A stretch of DNA of 64,000 nt from Planctomycetota bacterium. Lineage in GTDB: Bacteria > Planctomycetota > J058 > JAJDCQ01. Position numbers and translations under genes: made by a program. Below are positions 17,833-26,475 of this stretch, piece by piece. The stretch covers positions 177,954 through 241,953 of the forward strand of contig JAJDCQ010000168.1 of NCBI GenBank assembly GCA_029260755.1. The letters run 5' to 3'. Under the pieces are notes generated by a model, which saw only the letters and a list, made by a program, of their open reading frames with translations, was not told where the DNA came from and searched no databases. Within the stretch, counting starts at the first letter, position 1, and the number at the start of each line of letters is the position of its first letter.

Positions 17833-19674
17833 ATGGCGATCTTCGGCAAGAACTTGCGCGCTTCCGACCTGCGGCGGACCGGCCTCGCCGGCGTCGCCTG
17901 CGGGCTCGCCCTCCTGCTCGCGTTCTCGATCGGAACGCCGGCCCCCGCGGCCGACGCGGGCGCGATCGTCCTGCAGAACGATGGGATCATGCTCCAGGCG
18001 TGGTACTTCGAGCAGAAGGACTACGTCAGCCCGCCCGAGAGCAGCTGGTGGCTCCACCTGACCGAGAAGATGCCCGAGTTCCGGCGCCTCGGGGTCACCG
18101 GTCTCTGGGTCCCCTCGCCGACGAAGGCGGCCGGCGGCGGCTTCAGCGCCGGGTACGACGCGTACGACCTCTACGACCTCGGCAGCAAGGATCAGCGCGG
18201 GACGATCCCGACCCGCTGGGGGAGCAAGGAGGAGTTCCTCAACATGATCGCCGTCGCGCACGGCAACGGCATCGACATCTATCCCGACATCGTCGTCAAC
18301 CATCGCGCCGGCGGGAACGATGACGGCTACTCCTACAGCCCGATCGGCGCCGAGGGACCGGGCCGGTTCCCGATGGCTCCGTGGGACTTCCATCGCGGCG
18401 GCCAGGGCGACTGGGACATGGACCTCGGCGGCGGCCGCGACATCGCCCACGAGCTCCCGGCCGTGCGCGACCAGTTCCACCGCTGGATCCGCTGGTTCGA
18501 CAAGCAGACCGACACCGATGGCTACCGGATCGACGCCGCGAAGCACATGGACCCCGGCTTCATCGAGGGGCTCCTCTACCAGGTGCAGGAGGGCTCGGGG
18601 AAGTGGAAGTATGCCGTCAGCGAGTTCTACGATGGCAACCCGTGGCTGCTCAGCCGCTACGTCAACGACACCCGCCGTCGGAGCGCGGTCTTCGACTTCA
18701 CCCTGTTCTTCCGCCTCGTCCAGATGACGAGCGGCGGCGGCTACTGGGACATGCGCGGGCTCCGGGAGCGCTTCTGGGACGAGGAGAAGAGCTCCCCCTT
18801 CTTCAACAACCACGACACGTTCGAGCGGGCGAACGGCCTCCACATCTTCCATCGCACCCACATGGCGGCCGCCCTCGTCCTCGGCTCCACCGGTTACTCG
18901 AGCATCTACTGGAAGGACCTCTACGACAGTCAGGGCAACCTGCGGCCGTACCTGGTGAACCTGATGTGGATCCGCCACGTCCTCGCCCGGGGACGCTTCG
19001 TCGAGCGCTGGGCCGACCAGGATCTCTACGTGTTCGAGCGGCAGGGCAACCTCCTCGTCGGTCTGAACGACCACGGCCACGCGTGGCGGACCGAGTGGGT
19101 GCGCACCGACTTCGGACCCAACCGAAAGCTCCACGACTACGCTCTCGGCGTCGGTGATGTCTGGACCAACGAGCACGGCTGGGCGCGCATCTCGATCCCG
19201 CCCGGCGGCTACGTCTGCTACGCGCCCGACGGTCAGCAGGGTCGGATTCCGTGGGCGCCGCCGCGGCGGACCGTCCAGGAGTACGAAGGCAACGTCGACA
19301 TGGACCTCGCCCGTGCCGGCGAGTTCTGGGGACCGAGCACGCGCTTCGTCGCCGAGCCCGGCGAGCCGATCAAGGTCGACGTGTGGCTTCAGGATCGAAG
19401 CCTCGCGGTGCACGTCGCGCTCTTCGACAGGGACGGCAACCGCCTCAACCACGAGCGCGGCGTCGGGCACGTCTTCCTCGAGTACAACAACCCCGCGGAG
19501 CGCGGCTACTACCAGGTTCGGATCGGTCTCGAGCAGACGGGACAGGGCCGTCGCACGCCCTACTGGATGAAGCTCGATTACATGGGCGCGCAGCGGCGAC
19601 CGCACGACGTCCCGCCGCGCGGCAATGCGGGCCACGACCTGCTCCCGCTGACCGCCTCCAGCACCGGCCCCTAG
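17833..19674 (+). CDS. Secreted alpha-amylase, GH13 family
   Basis: Encodes 613 residues. The ATG at 17833 is preferred because GGGGGGAAA precedes it and a good signal peptide follows (hydrophobic core, APAADA cleavage region). An upstream in-frame start at 17752 would add 27 Arg-rich residues. The four GH13 conserved regions are present: DIVVNH, GYRIDAAKH with the nucleophile Asp234, AVSEFYDG with the acid/base Glu264, and FNNHDT with Asp328. It should hydrolyse alpha-1,4 glucans such as starch or glycogen outside the cytoplasm. A C-terminal beta domain and a further beta-rich segment (about 490-600) follow. The organisation resembles the AmyS/AmyA-like maltooligosaccharide-forming group. 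It appears monocistronic, with a hairpin at its stop codon. Confidence 0.93.
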   Translation: MAIFGKNLRASDLRRTGLAGVACGLALLLAFSIGTPAPAADAGAIVLQNDGIMLQAWYFEQKDYVSPPESSWWLHLTEKMPEFRRLGVTGLWVPSPTKAAGGGFSAGYDAYDLYDLGSKDQRGTIPTRWGSKEEFLNMIAVAHGNGIDIYPDIVVNHRAGGNDDGYSYSPIGAEGPGRFPMAPWDFHRGGQGDWDMDLGGGRDIAHELPAVRDQFHRWIRWFDKQTDTDGYRIDAAKHMDPGFIEGLLYQVQEGSGKWKYAVSEFYDGNPWLLSRYVNDTRRRSAVFDFTLFFRLVQMTSGGGYWDMRGLRERFWDEEKSSPFFNNHDTFERANGLHIFHRTHMAAALVLGSTGYSSIYWKDLYDSQGNLRPYLVNLMWIRHVLARGRFVERWADQDLYVFERQGNLLVGLNDHGHAWRTEWVRTDFGPNRKLHDYALGVGDVWTNEHGWARISIPPGGYVCYAPDGQQGRIPWAPPRRTVQEYEGNVDMDLARAGEFWGPSTRFVAEPGEPIKVDVWLQDRSLAVHVALFDRDGNRLNHERGVGHVFLEYNNPAERGYYQVRIGLEQTGQGRRTPYWMKLDYMGAQRRPHDVPPRGNAGHDLLPLTASSTGP

Positions 19675-19680
19675 GGGGCC
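19666..19680 (+). terminator. Short GC hairpin at the amylase stop codon
   Basis: GGCCCC and GGGGCC form a perfect 6-bp stem whose 3-nt loop is the TAG stop itself. There is no following T-run, so it is at best an atypical terminator. Confidence 0.3.
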
Positions 19681-19780
19681 TTCGTCCGGCGCAAGTCCTT
19701 GCCCCGTCTGGTTGAGGTGCGATGCCGTCGCTCTGCGCGTTGCGCCGCTCGATCCGGCACCGCCATACTGGACGGGTGAT

Positions 19781-19809
19781 TTGATCGGCAATGCCGCAAC
19801 TGGTATAGT
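19781..19809 (+). promoter_or_regulatory. Candidate promoter of the MshEN-like kinase gene
   Basis: TTGATC (19781-19786), a 17-nt spacer and TATAGT (19804-19809; 5/6 to consensus) form the best sigma70-like promoter in the window. Transcription should begin near 19816, about 100 nt before the chosen ATG at 19914. Confidence 0.7.
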
Positions 19810-19913
19810 CATCTCCAGCGGCGGCATTTCCTGCTCTAACGCAAGGACGAGTGGTCACGCGCGTGTCGAATGGGTCAACCGAGACACGCGATCGTGACCG
19901 CACGGCGGGCCGA

Positions 19914-21806
19914 ATGCCCTTGGCGCACGCACCAAGAGACCTGCTCTTCGGGAAGATAGCCCTCAACAAGGGTTATCTCTCGAAGCAGATCCTCAACGAC
20001 GCGCTGATCTTCCAGCGCCAGCAGGCACCCAACCGACCCCTCGGGGACATCCTCCTCGAGCGTGGGTTCCTCTCGCGCGATCAGGTCGACCTCATCCTCC
20101 GCATTCAGCGTCAAATCGCGGTCGCCCGACGGGCGTCCAGCTCCGGGTCCGACGAGCAGGCGCCGGTTCCGCGTCAACGACATGCCCCGCCGGGCGCGCC
20201 CTACCGCGCTCCGCCCGGGCCGGGCCAGCCGCCTCCGAACTTCCCCGCGAATGGCCCGGGGCCGTCCTATCCGGGCGGCAACGGCCACGGGCTGCCCCAG
20301 CAGGGGCCGCCGCCGGGGGCGCCCGGGTATCCTCCCGCCGACCCTCGGCCCGGTATGGGCTCGGGCGCGGCACCCGCCGCGCCGGGTTACCCGGGATCGG
20401 ACCGCTATCCGCAGGTCCAGCCTCCGATGCCTGGACCGAGCAACAACCCGCAAACGCCGGGGAACTACGCCGCGCCGGGTCCGAGCAACAACCCGCTCAC
20501 GCCGACCACCTTTCCCGCCGCGCCCGGTCCGAGCAACAGCCCGCCGACCCCGTCGGGCAACTGGCCGAACGCCGTGTTCCCGCAGACGCAGCCCCCCGCG
20601 CCCCAGCCCGCGCCGGCGCCGGCGCCGCAGCGTCCGCCGGTGCCGTCGTCCGACCCCGGCGATGGCGACACCGCGGAAGCGCTCCTCGGAAGGAACCTCG
20701 GCGGCTGCCAGATCATGAGCCTGATCGGCGCCGGCGGGATGGGCGCGATCTACCGCGCGCGCCACGAGGCGCTGAGCAAGGACGTCGTCGTGAAGGTCCT
20801 GCCGCAGAAGCTCGCGGAGAACCCGCGCACCGTCGAGCGCTTCGTGCGCGAGGCGCGCGCCGCGGCCCGGCTCGAGCATCCGAACATCGTCGGGGTCCAC
20901 GACGTCGGCAAGGACGACGCCCAGGGTGGCGTCCACTACATCATCATGCAGTACGTCGACGGCGAGAACCTCAACGAGCTCATCCGGGCGAAGAAGAAGT
21001 TCGCCCCGAAGGAGGCGCTGAGGATCATCCTCGAGGTCGCCAAGGGGCTCGAGGTCGCGCACAAGGCGGGGATCATCCACCGCGACATCAAGGCCGAGAA
21101 CATCCTCATCACCACCGAGAACAAGGTGCGGATCGCGGACTTCGGCCTGGCGAAGGACCTCGGGAGCGATGTCAAGCTCACCGCCGAGGGACAGATCATC
21201 GGCACGCCGCTCTACATGGCGCCCGAGATCGGCCGCGTCAGCGAGATCGACGGCCGCGTCGACGTCTACTCGCTCGGCGTCACCTTCTACTACATGGTCA
21301 CCGGCGTGCAGCCGTTCGCGGGCTTCAACACCCTCGACGTCCTCAGCGGGCGCGCCCACGAGAAGATCAAGCCGCCCGACGAGGTCGTCCCCGGGCTCCC
21401 GCCCGCGATCGTCTCGGTCATCAAGAAGATGATGGAGAAGGAGCGGGACAACCGGATCGGGTCGGCCGACGAGCTGATCGCCGCGCTCGAGGAGGCCAAG
21501 GCCGCCCTCGACGCACCCGGCGGCGACCTCGCGCCCGCGGCGGCGCCGGGCAAGACAGTCAAGGACGCCCGCAAAAGAGGCCGGGTCGGACGACCGTCGG
21601 GCAAGTTCGGTCGTCCGGCGAGCGGCCGCGTCTCGACGCCCGCCTCGGCGGCAGGCGGCGGCGGCGGCGGGCTGTCGCCCGTGGTGATGGCGGCGATCGT
21701 CATCGCGCTCGTCGCCGTGCTCGGCGTCGTGGCCTTCCTGCTCATGGCAGGCGGCGGCGACGGCGGCGGCGACCCGACCCCTCCCCCCGGCTTGCTCGGG
21801 CCGTAA
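19914..21806 (+). CDS. Ser/Thr protein kinase with tandem MshEN-like N-terminal motifs
   Basis: Encodes 630 residues from the ATG at 19914; a GTG at 19851 would add 21 residues. Residues 11-34 and 42-65 are two 24-residue motifs matching the MshEN pattern LGxxLxxxGxLxxxxLxxxLxxQ; only the leading Arg is missing. MshEN domains in type II secretion or pilus ATPases bind c-di-GMP, so this kinase may be c-di-GMP-responsive. A Pro-rich linker (about 85-255) contains PGPSNNP three times. The kinase domain (about 265-530) has GAGGMGAIY, VVKVL, HRDIKAEN, ADFGLA and MAPE, all intact. One transmembrane helix lies near the C-terminus, followed by a Gly-rich tail. The kinase is predicted to be cytoplasmic and membrane-tethered. 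Confidence 0.9.
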   Translation: MPLAHAPRDLLFGKIALNKGYLSKQILNDALIFQRQQAPNRPLGDILLERGFLSRDQVDLILRIQRQIAVARRASSSGSDEQAPVPRQRHAPPGAPYRAPPGPGQPPPNFPANGPGPSYPGGNGHGLPQQGPPPGAPGYPPADPRPGMGSGAAPAAPGYPGSDRYPQVQPPMPGPSNNPQTPGNYAAPGPSNNPLTPTTFPAAPGPSNSPPTPSGNWPNAVFPQTQPPAPQPAPAPAPQRPPVPSSDPGDGDTAEALLGRNLGGCQIMSLIGAGGMGAIYRARHEALSKDVVVKVLPQKLAENPRTVERFVREARAAARLEHPNIVGVHDVGKDDAQGGVHYIIMQYVDGENLNELIRAKKKFAPKEALRIILEVAKGLEVAHKAGIIHRDIKAENILITTENKVRIADFGLAKDLGSDVKLTAEGQIIGTPLYMAPEIGRVSEIDGRVDVYSLGVTFYYMVTGVQPFAGFNTLDVLSGRAHEKIKPPDEVVPGLPPAIVSVIKKMMEKERDNRIGSADELIAALEEAKAALDAPGGDLAPAAAPGKTVKDARKRGRVGRPSGKFGRPASGRVSTPASAAGGGGGGLSPVVMAAIVIALVAVLGVVAFLLMAGGGDGGGDPTPPPGLLGP

Positions 21807-21906
21807 TCTCACGCAAAGGCGCAAAGACGCAAAGGGTCGTCGCTCCGGGCCGAGATCCGGATCCGGCGGAGCTCCTTTGCGCCTTTGCGCCTTTGCGTGA
21901 GGTTAC
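21803..21906. repeat. Palindromic 8-nt iteron element, copy B, between convergent genes
   Basis: Arms of about 30 nt (CTCACGCAAAGGCGCAAAG from 21808; its inverse CTTTGCGCCTTTGCGTGAG ends at 21901) pair almost perfectly. The stem extends outward into the TAA stop of the kinase gene. It ends one base before the stop of the opposing gene. The loop matches copy A at 17508-17601. Its position suggests a bidirectional terminator role. Confidence 0.8.
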
Positions 21907-22188
21907 CTACCCGCCCTTGTTCAGCTCGAAGGTGAAGTCCTTCGCGAAGCTGACCGACCAGCTCGCCGTCTCGGCGATGCTCGTGATCGCCGCCTTGGCA
22001 TCCTCGCACTTCTTCACGAGCGACTCGTACTCCATGTACTGCTCGCGGATCTTGAGGTTCGCCTCGTCGGTCCCGATCGTTCCGTGCTTCTCGATGAACT
22101 GGTCGAGCTCCTGCATCCGGGCCTGCGCCTCACCGATGATCGCGGCGTGGCTCTGGATCTGCTGCTCGTAGGCGGCCGCGTCCGACAT
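21907..22188 (-). CDS. Small predicted coiled-coil protein
   Basis: Encodes 93 residues. The ATG at 22188 follows a GGAGGA ribosome-binding site. The sequence is rich in Glu, Gln, Ala and Lys with heptad-like spacing through about residue 75, so it is probably a helical coiled coil. There is no signal peptide or membrane segment. I do not recognise the family. It is the third gene of an operon read leftward behind a Ser/Thr kinase and a GAF-HD-GYP phosphodiesterase (36-nt gap), so a partner or substrate role in that signalling unit is plausible but unproven. Confidence 0.75.
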   Translation of the reverse strand: MSDAAAYEQQIQSHAAIIGEAQARMQELDQFIEKHGTIGTDEANLKIREQYMEYESLVKKCEDAKAAITSIAETASWSVSFAKDFTFELNKGG

Positions 22189-22223
22189 CTGGTCTTCCTC
22201 CGGCGTCCGGCGCAGGACGGGTC

Positions 22224-23399
22224 CTAGTCGCCGAACCGCTCCTTGATCTCGAGGATCTCGTCGAGGCCGTTCATGAACGCGTCGACGCAGTCGGGATCGA
22301 AGTGGTTGCCTCTGCCTTCGTCGAGGATCCGCAGCGAATCCTCGAGGGGGAACGCCGGCTTGTAGCAGCGTTTCGTGGTGAGCGCGTCGAACACATCGGC
22401 GACCGACACGATCCTCCCCTCGATCGGGATCTCCTCGCCCTTGAGCCCGCGGGGGTATCCGGTCCCATCGTAGCGTTCATGGTGCGTGAGCGCGATCATC
22501 TCCGAGAGGCGGAGGAGCTCGGTCTCCGAGCCCGCCAGGATCCGGGCGCCGATCTCCGCGTGGCGCTTCATCTCGAGGTACTCGTCGTCCGTGAGCTTGC
22601 CCGGCTTGGTGAGGATCGCGTCGGGGACGCCGATCTTGCCGATGTCGTGCATCGGCGCCGCGAGCCGGATCATGGTCACTCGATCGGGGGCCAGCTTCAT
22701 CTCGCGCGCCACCACGGCCGAGTAGCGACTCATCCGCTCGAGGTGGGCCGCCGTGTCCGGGTCCTTGTACTCCGCGGCGACGGACAGGCGGAAGATCGTA
22801 TCGAGCGTCGCCTGGCGCATCTGCTCGAGGAGCCGCGCGTTCACGATCGCGATCGTCGCCTGGGACGCCAGGCTGTGGGCGATGTCGGCGCTCGCGTCGT
22901 CGAACCCGCACGGCGCGCCGTCGGCGTCGAGACGGTTGATGAGCTGCAGGACGCCGATCGAGCGCCCGCTCCGATCCGACAGCGGGATCAGGAGCATCGA
23001 CCGGCAGCGGTACTCGTTCGCCTCGTCCCACGAGCGGTCGAAGCCGTACTCCGCCTCGGGCGGCAGGTCGTAGACGTCGTCGATGATGAGCATCGCGCCG
23101 GTGATCGCGACGTGGCCGGCCAGGCTGGCGCGGGTGAGGGGGAGGCGCTTGGCGCGGAACGGCTCCTTCTTGAGACCCGCCTCGCGCCGACGCCGGCTCA
23201 GGGTCTCGTTCTGGGCGACGCGGAAGACGAGCTCGTCGCCGTCGACGATGTAGAGGCTCGCCGCGTCGCACTCGTAGAAGCCGCGCGCTTCCTCGACGAT
23301 CAGCTCGAGGAGGCGGTCGAGGTCGTGCTCGGCCGAGAGCGCGATCCCGATTCCGGTGAGCTTGCGGATTCGCTCGACGAGGGCGGCCTCTCGGGTCAT
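22224..23399 (-). CDS. GAF-HD-GYP protein, probable c-di-GMP phosphodiesterase
   Basis: Encodes 391 residues. A GAF domain spans about 15-190. The HD-GYP domain spans about 200-385 with HDIGKIGVPD (251-260), the conserved His in RHAEIG (280) and HHERYDGTGYP (306-316). The key metal-binding and signature residues are intact, so hydrolysis of c-di-GMP is expected under control of whatever the GAF domain senses. The ATG at 23399 has a GGGAGGG site 7 nt upstream and lies 22 nt after the end of the kinase gene at 23422, so they form one operon. It could oppose the GGDEF enzyme encoded at 34987-37938. Confidence 0.92.
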   Translation of the reverse strand: MTREAALVERIRKLTGIGIALSAEHDLDRLLELIVEEARGFYECDAASLYIVDGDELVFRVAQNETLSRRRREAGLKKEPFRAKRLPLTRASLAGHVAITGAMLIIDDVYDLPPEAEYGFDRSWDEANEYRCRSMLLIPLSDRSGRSIGVLQLINRLDADGAPCGFDDASADIAHSLASQATIAIVNARLLEQMRQATLDTIFRLSVAAEYKDPDTAAHLERMSRYSAVVAREMKLAPDRVTMIRLAAPMHDIGKIGVPDAILTKPGKLTDDEYLEMKRHAEIGARILAGSETELLRLSEMIALTHHERYDGTGYPRGLKGEEIPIEGRIVSVADVFDALTTKRCYKPAFPLEDSLRILDEGRGNHFDPDCVDAFMNGLDEILEIKERFGD

Positions 23400-23421
23400 C
23401 TCGAGGCCCTCCCGCGGCCGA

Positions 23422-25251
23422 TCAGGGCCGGAAGAAGTAGAAGAAGACGACCGCGGCGCCGCCGAGGAAGACGACGAGGGCGAGCAGCACCCAGGGGAGG
23501 AGCGACTCGGTCTGCCCGCTCGGCATGTCGTTCATGAACAGAACGGGTCGGCTCGAGTCGGTCTTGACGCCGGCCTTCTTGGCCTTCGCGGCCGGGGCGC
23601 GGCCTGACGGACGCGTGTCCGCTTCGTCGAGCTCGAACGCCGCGGCGGCCGCGGCCGGGACGGCCGCCGGCGTCGGCGCCTGCTCGGCTGGCGGCGCCTG
23701 TTCGGCCGCAGGCGGCAGCGGCGGAGGCGGCAGCGGCGGAGGCGGCGGCGAAACCACCGGCCTCGCCGCCGGGGCCTCTCCGGTCGCGAGGGCCGCGGCG
23801 CGGGCGGGGGTCTCGAAGTCCGGCTCGGTCGATCCGCCGATCTCCGGCGGGGGCCGGTTCGACGCGACCGCCGCGCTGGCGACGGGTTCGGCGACCGGCA
23901 CCGCCTCGGCGACGGGCACCGCCTCCTCGGCGACGGGCACGGCCTCGGCGACCGGCACCACCTCGGCGACCGGCACGACGTCGGCGACGGGGATCGGCGT
24001 GAGGCCCGTCGGCTTCTCGGAGGGACGAAGCGACGCCGCGGCCGCGGGAGCCGCGGCGGGCACGACATCGTCCACCGGGACCGGCGTCAGGCCGGTCGGC
24101 TTGTCGATGGGCGAGACGTCGACCGGGATCGGCGTGAGCCCGGTCGACGCGTCGATCGGGTTCGTGTCGTTCGCCGGGTCGGACATCGGGGGCTCGGGCG
24201 GCGGCGGGTGGCGGTTGACCGCCTGCAACTGCCCCGAGGATGCGCGCTTCATCTCCTCGACGCGCGAGCTCAACGGCGGCGGCTGGATCGCGGGCTGGCC
24301 GGTCTCCGCCTTGCCGCTCGCGAGCAGCTTCTCGATCTTCATGATGAGCTCGCGGCAGCTCGCGAACCGGTCCGCGGGCTGCTTGGCGAGGCACTGCATG
24401 CAGAGATGGTCGAGCTCGCGGGTGACCTTCCGGTTCTGCTTGCCCGGGGCGACGAGGTCCTCCCGGAGCAGCTTGATGATCGTCTCCATCGGGCTGCGCC
24501 CCGCGAACGGCGGCTTGCCCGTGAGCATCCAGTAGAGGGTGGCGCCGAGGCTGTAGAGGTCGCTCTTCGCCGTCACGCGCCCGTAGGGCCCGTCGGGCTG
24601 CGCCTGCTCGGGCGGCATGTAGTTGACCGTGCCCATGATCGTCCCGGGCGCGGTGAGCTGGATGTCGGAGCCCTCGGGCTTGATGATGCTGAAGTCCATG
24701 AGCACCGGGCGGCCGTTGCTCAGCAGCCAGATGTTCGCCGGCTTGATGTCGCGGTGGACGAGGCCCTTGTCGTGGAGGTACTGGAGGGCGTCGGCGATCT
24801 CGCGGACGACCAGCAGGCTTCGGCGAGGCGCGATGAAGGCGTCGGATGCGATCTGGTGAAGGTTCGCGCCGTCCTCCAGCCAGTCCATGATCAGGAAGTA
24901 GTGCCCGCCGTCGACGCCCATCGAGTGGCAGTGGATGATGTTCGGGTGGCGGAGGGAGGCGATCACCCGTCCCTCGCGCATGAAGCGCTCGGGGCTGACG
25001 GCGCCCGAGACGACGGCCCGGGCCGAGAGGACCTTGATGCCGACCGGCTGGTTCGTGGCCTTGAGGCGGCCATGATAGACATTGGCCATGAGGCCCTTGG
25101 AGATGCGCCGCTCGATCTGCGCGCCTCCGACCTCACGGCCGACGAGCGGGTCGGGCCTCTGCTGTGCCAAGCGAGCTGCTCCGAGGGGAGTCGAGCCGTT
25201 CGAAGTGCTGCGACCGACGGTCGCCCCGTCGCGGGGCGGGTCCGTCTCCAT
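23422..25251 (-). CDS. Ser/Thr protein kinase with DFS motif and repeat-rich linker
   Basis: Encodes 609 residues from the ATG at 25251, which has GAGGA 5 nt upstream and a promoter right behind it. A TTG at 25263 is the alternative start. The kinase domain (about 40-315) has Lys73, HRDIKPAN (166-173) and PPEQ in place of APE. The DFG motif reads DFS (186-188), and the glycine loop (SKGLMANVY) is degenerate. The linker (about 340-570) contains TGLTP(I/V)PV three times and PVAE-type units about six times. A single C-terminal transmembrane helix (WVLLALVVFLGGAAVVFFYF) would place it on the membrane with the kinase inside. It may be a weak kinase or a regulated scaffold. Confidence 0.88.
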   Translation of the reverse strand: METDPPRDGATVGRSTSNGSTPLGAARLAQQRPDPLVGREVGGAQIERRISKGLMANVYHGRLKATNQPVGIKVLSARAVVSGAVSPERFMREGRVIASLRHPNIIHCHSMGVDGGHYFLIMDWLEDGANLHQIASDAFIAPRRSLLVVREIADALQYLHDKGLVHRDIKPANIWLLSNGRPVLMDFSIIKPEGSDIQLTAPGTIMGTVNYMPPEQAQPDGPYGRVTAKSDLYSLGATLYWMLTGKPPFAGRSPMETIIKLLREDLVAPGKQNRKVTRELDHLCMQCLAKQPADRFASCRELIMKIEKLLASGKAETGQPAIQPPPLSSRVEEMKRASSGQLQAVNRHPPPPEPPMSDPANDTNPIDASTGLTPIPVDVSPIDKPTGLTPVPVDDVVPAAAPAAAASLRPSEKPTGLTPIPVADVVPVAEVVPVAEAVPVAEEAVPVAEAVPVAEPVASAAVASNRPPPEIGGSTEPDFETPARAAALATGEAPAARPVVSPPPPPLPPPPLPPAAEQAPPAEQAPTPAAVPAAAAAAFELDEADTRPSGRAPAAKAKKAGVKTDSSRPVLFMNDMPSGQTESLLPWVLLALVVFLGGAAVVFFYFFRP

Positions 25252-25269
25252 CTCGTTCCTCAACGGAGC

Positions 25270-25298
25270 ATTGAAGCAGGGCGGCGAGCGTATGTCAA
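25270..25298 (-). promoter_or_regulatory. Promoter of the kinase/HD-GYP operon
   Basis: Read on the minus strand, a perfect TTGACA (25298-25293), a 17-nt spacer and TTCAAT (25275-25270). The predicted transcription start near 25263 leaves a short leader before the ATG at 25251, which favours that start over the TTG. Confidence 0.65.
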
Positions 25299-25376
25299 AG
25301 TAGGGCGAACGCGTTGAGCGCCTTGGGTTGGCCTTTCGATCGGGCGGTCGGCCGGGGGCTCGTTCCTTGAACGTGT

Positions 25377-25406
25377 CGGGCGCATCCGGTTAAAGTGGCA
25401 CTCTCG
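25377..25406 (+). promoter_or_regulatory. Candidate promoter of the ferredoxin gene
   Basis: TTGAAC (25377-25382) followed after 17-18 nt by TTAAAG or TAAAGT (25400-25406). It is divergent from the kinase operon promoter and about 48 nt upstream of the ferredoxin ATG. Confidence 0.5.
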
Positions 25407-25453
25407 CGGAGCCGTATCGAACGCCGGCCATCGAGCAACCTCGGAGGGTGCGA

Positions 25454-26056
25454 ATGCCGCACTTCATCCACGACACCTGCATCGGCTGCACCGCCTGCGC
25501 CAAGCTCTGTCCGACGCAGTGCATTCACGGCGCCTCGCAGGTCTTCCACGTGATCGAGAGCTCGCTCTGCATCGATTGCAATGTCTGCGGCAACGTCTGC
25601 CCCGTGGCCTGCATCGTCGACAACGAGGGCGTCACCGTCCCCAAGGTCAAGCTCAAGGAGAAGCTCCACGCCTTCGTCGAGGTGGAGAACTGCACGGGCT
25701 GCGAGTTCTGCGTCGACCATTGCCCCTACGACGCGATCACGATGTGGGACGGGCCGAGCGCCTACGGCGCCGGGCACGACCGCGAGAACGGCAACCTCGG
25801 CATGGGCGGCGTCCAGCCGCAGCAGGTCGCCTGGGTCGACGAGGACATCTGCACGGCCTGCCGCCTCTGCGAGGAGGTCTGCATCAAGAACGCGATCGTC
25901 GTCGACGGCAAGATGGACCAGTTCAACCGGATCCTCGAGCGCTACGGCGACGCGATCCCGCTCATCGCCGCGATCGAGGAGGCCGAGCGCCTCGCCGAGG
26001 AAGGCGCGAAGGCGGCCGGGATCGAGACCGGAGCCGAGGCCGGCGCCACCTTCTGA
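25454..26056 (+). CDS. Polyferredoxin-like protein with four Cys-rich cluster motifs
   Basis: Encodes 200 residues. The ATG at 25454 has GGAGGG 5 nt upstream. Four Cys motifs are visible: CIGCTACAKLCPTQC, CIDCNVCGNVCPVAC, CTGCEFCVDHCP and CTACRLCEEVC. All fit [4Fe-4S] ferredoxin binding, so up to four clusters are possible. A Gly-rich spacer separates the third and fourth motifs, and a helical Glu/Ala-rich tail follows. No signal peptide, so it should be a cytoplasmic electron carrier. No redox partner gene is adjacent; it lies alone between kinases with its own promoter and a downstream hairpin. Confidence 0.9.
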   Translation: MPHFIHDTCIGCTACAKLCPTQCIHGASQVFHVIESSLCIDCNVCGNVCPVACIVDNEGVTVPKVKLKEKLHAFVEVENCTGCEFCVDHCPYDAITMWDGPSAYGAGHDRENGNLGMGGVQPQQVAWVDEDICTACRLCEEVCIKNAIVVDGKMDQFNRILERYGDAIPLIAAIEEAERLAEEGAKAAGIETGAEAGATF

Positions 26057-26085
26057 CGCCGTCGAACGTCGCGAGACGTTTCGTC

Positions 26086-26112
26086 CGGGCCAGGCACGAA
26101 GTGTCTGGCCCG
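26086..26112 (+). terminator. 12-bp hairpin after the ferredoxin gene
   Basis: CGGGCCAGGCAC and GTGTCTGGCCCG pair over 12 positions with one G-T wobble around a GAA loop. It lies 30 nt beyond the stop. There is no T-run, but its size and place fit a terminator. Confidence 0.55.
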
Positions 26113-26328
26113 CGGCACGTACGGTGCGCCGGTGCCAAGCGACGGTCCATCGGGAGGTTCTGCGAGCCGCCCGCGAGCGTGCCGCTTCCCGGGCGAAGCG
26201 CTCTTCCGGACCGTCTCCCGGTCGTCGCGCCGGTCCGTCTTCGCAGCGTCACGCATCCGTCTCTTCGGCGCCGAGCCTCTTTTGGCGCAGATTCGTCCGG
26301 GATACGTTGCGATCCCGCCCGAGATCGT

Positions 26329-26357
26329 TTGAAGCCTCCCCGTCCTCCTGATAGAGT
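26329..26357 (+). promoter_or_regulatory. Candidate promoter of the PknK-like operon
   Basis: TTGAAG (26329-26334), a 17-nt spacer and TAGAGT (26352-26357). The start site would be near 26364, which leaves the GTG at 26476 as the first good start and rules out the in-frame GTG at 26356. Confidence 0.5.
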
Positions 26358-26475
26358 GGCGGGAGTTAGCGCGCTCGGCGGACGGAACGTAAATCGGCGG
26401 GCGCCTCCCCGCCTTCCGCCCGAGCACGGGCCGCCCGAACGCCCGACTGGTCCCTGGCGAGACGGATCCGACACC

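Larger units (their letters stand above)
26057..26475. other. Gene-free region with terminator and promoter
   Basis: Holds the ferredoxin terminator hairpin (26086-26112) and the promoter of the next operon (26329-26357). The remaining bases (about 26113-26328) contain no supported gene or repeat; they are somewhat less coding-like than their surroundings. Confidence 0.6.

Noticed and set aside
26132..26332. Small plus-strand gene between the ferredoxin and the PknK-like operon
   Set aside because: No ribosome-binding site, no family resemblance, and it runs up to the promoter of the next operon.
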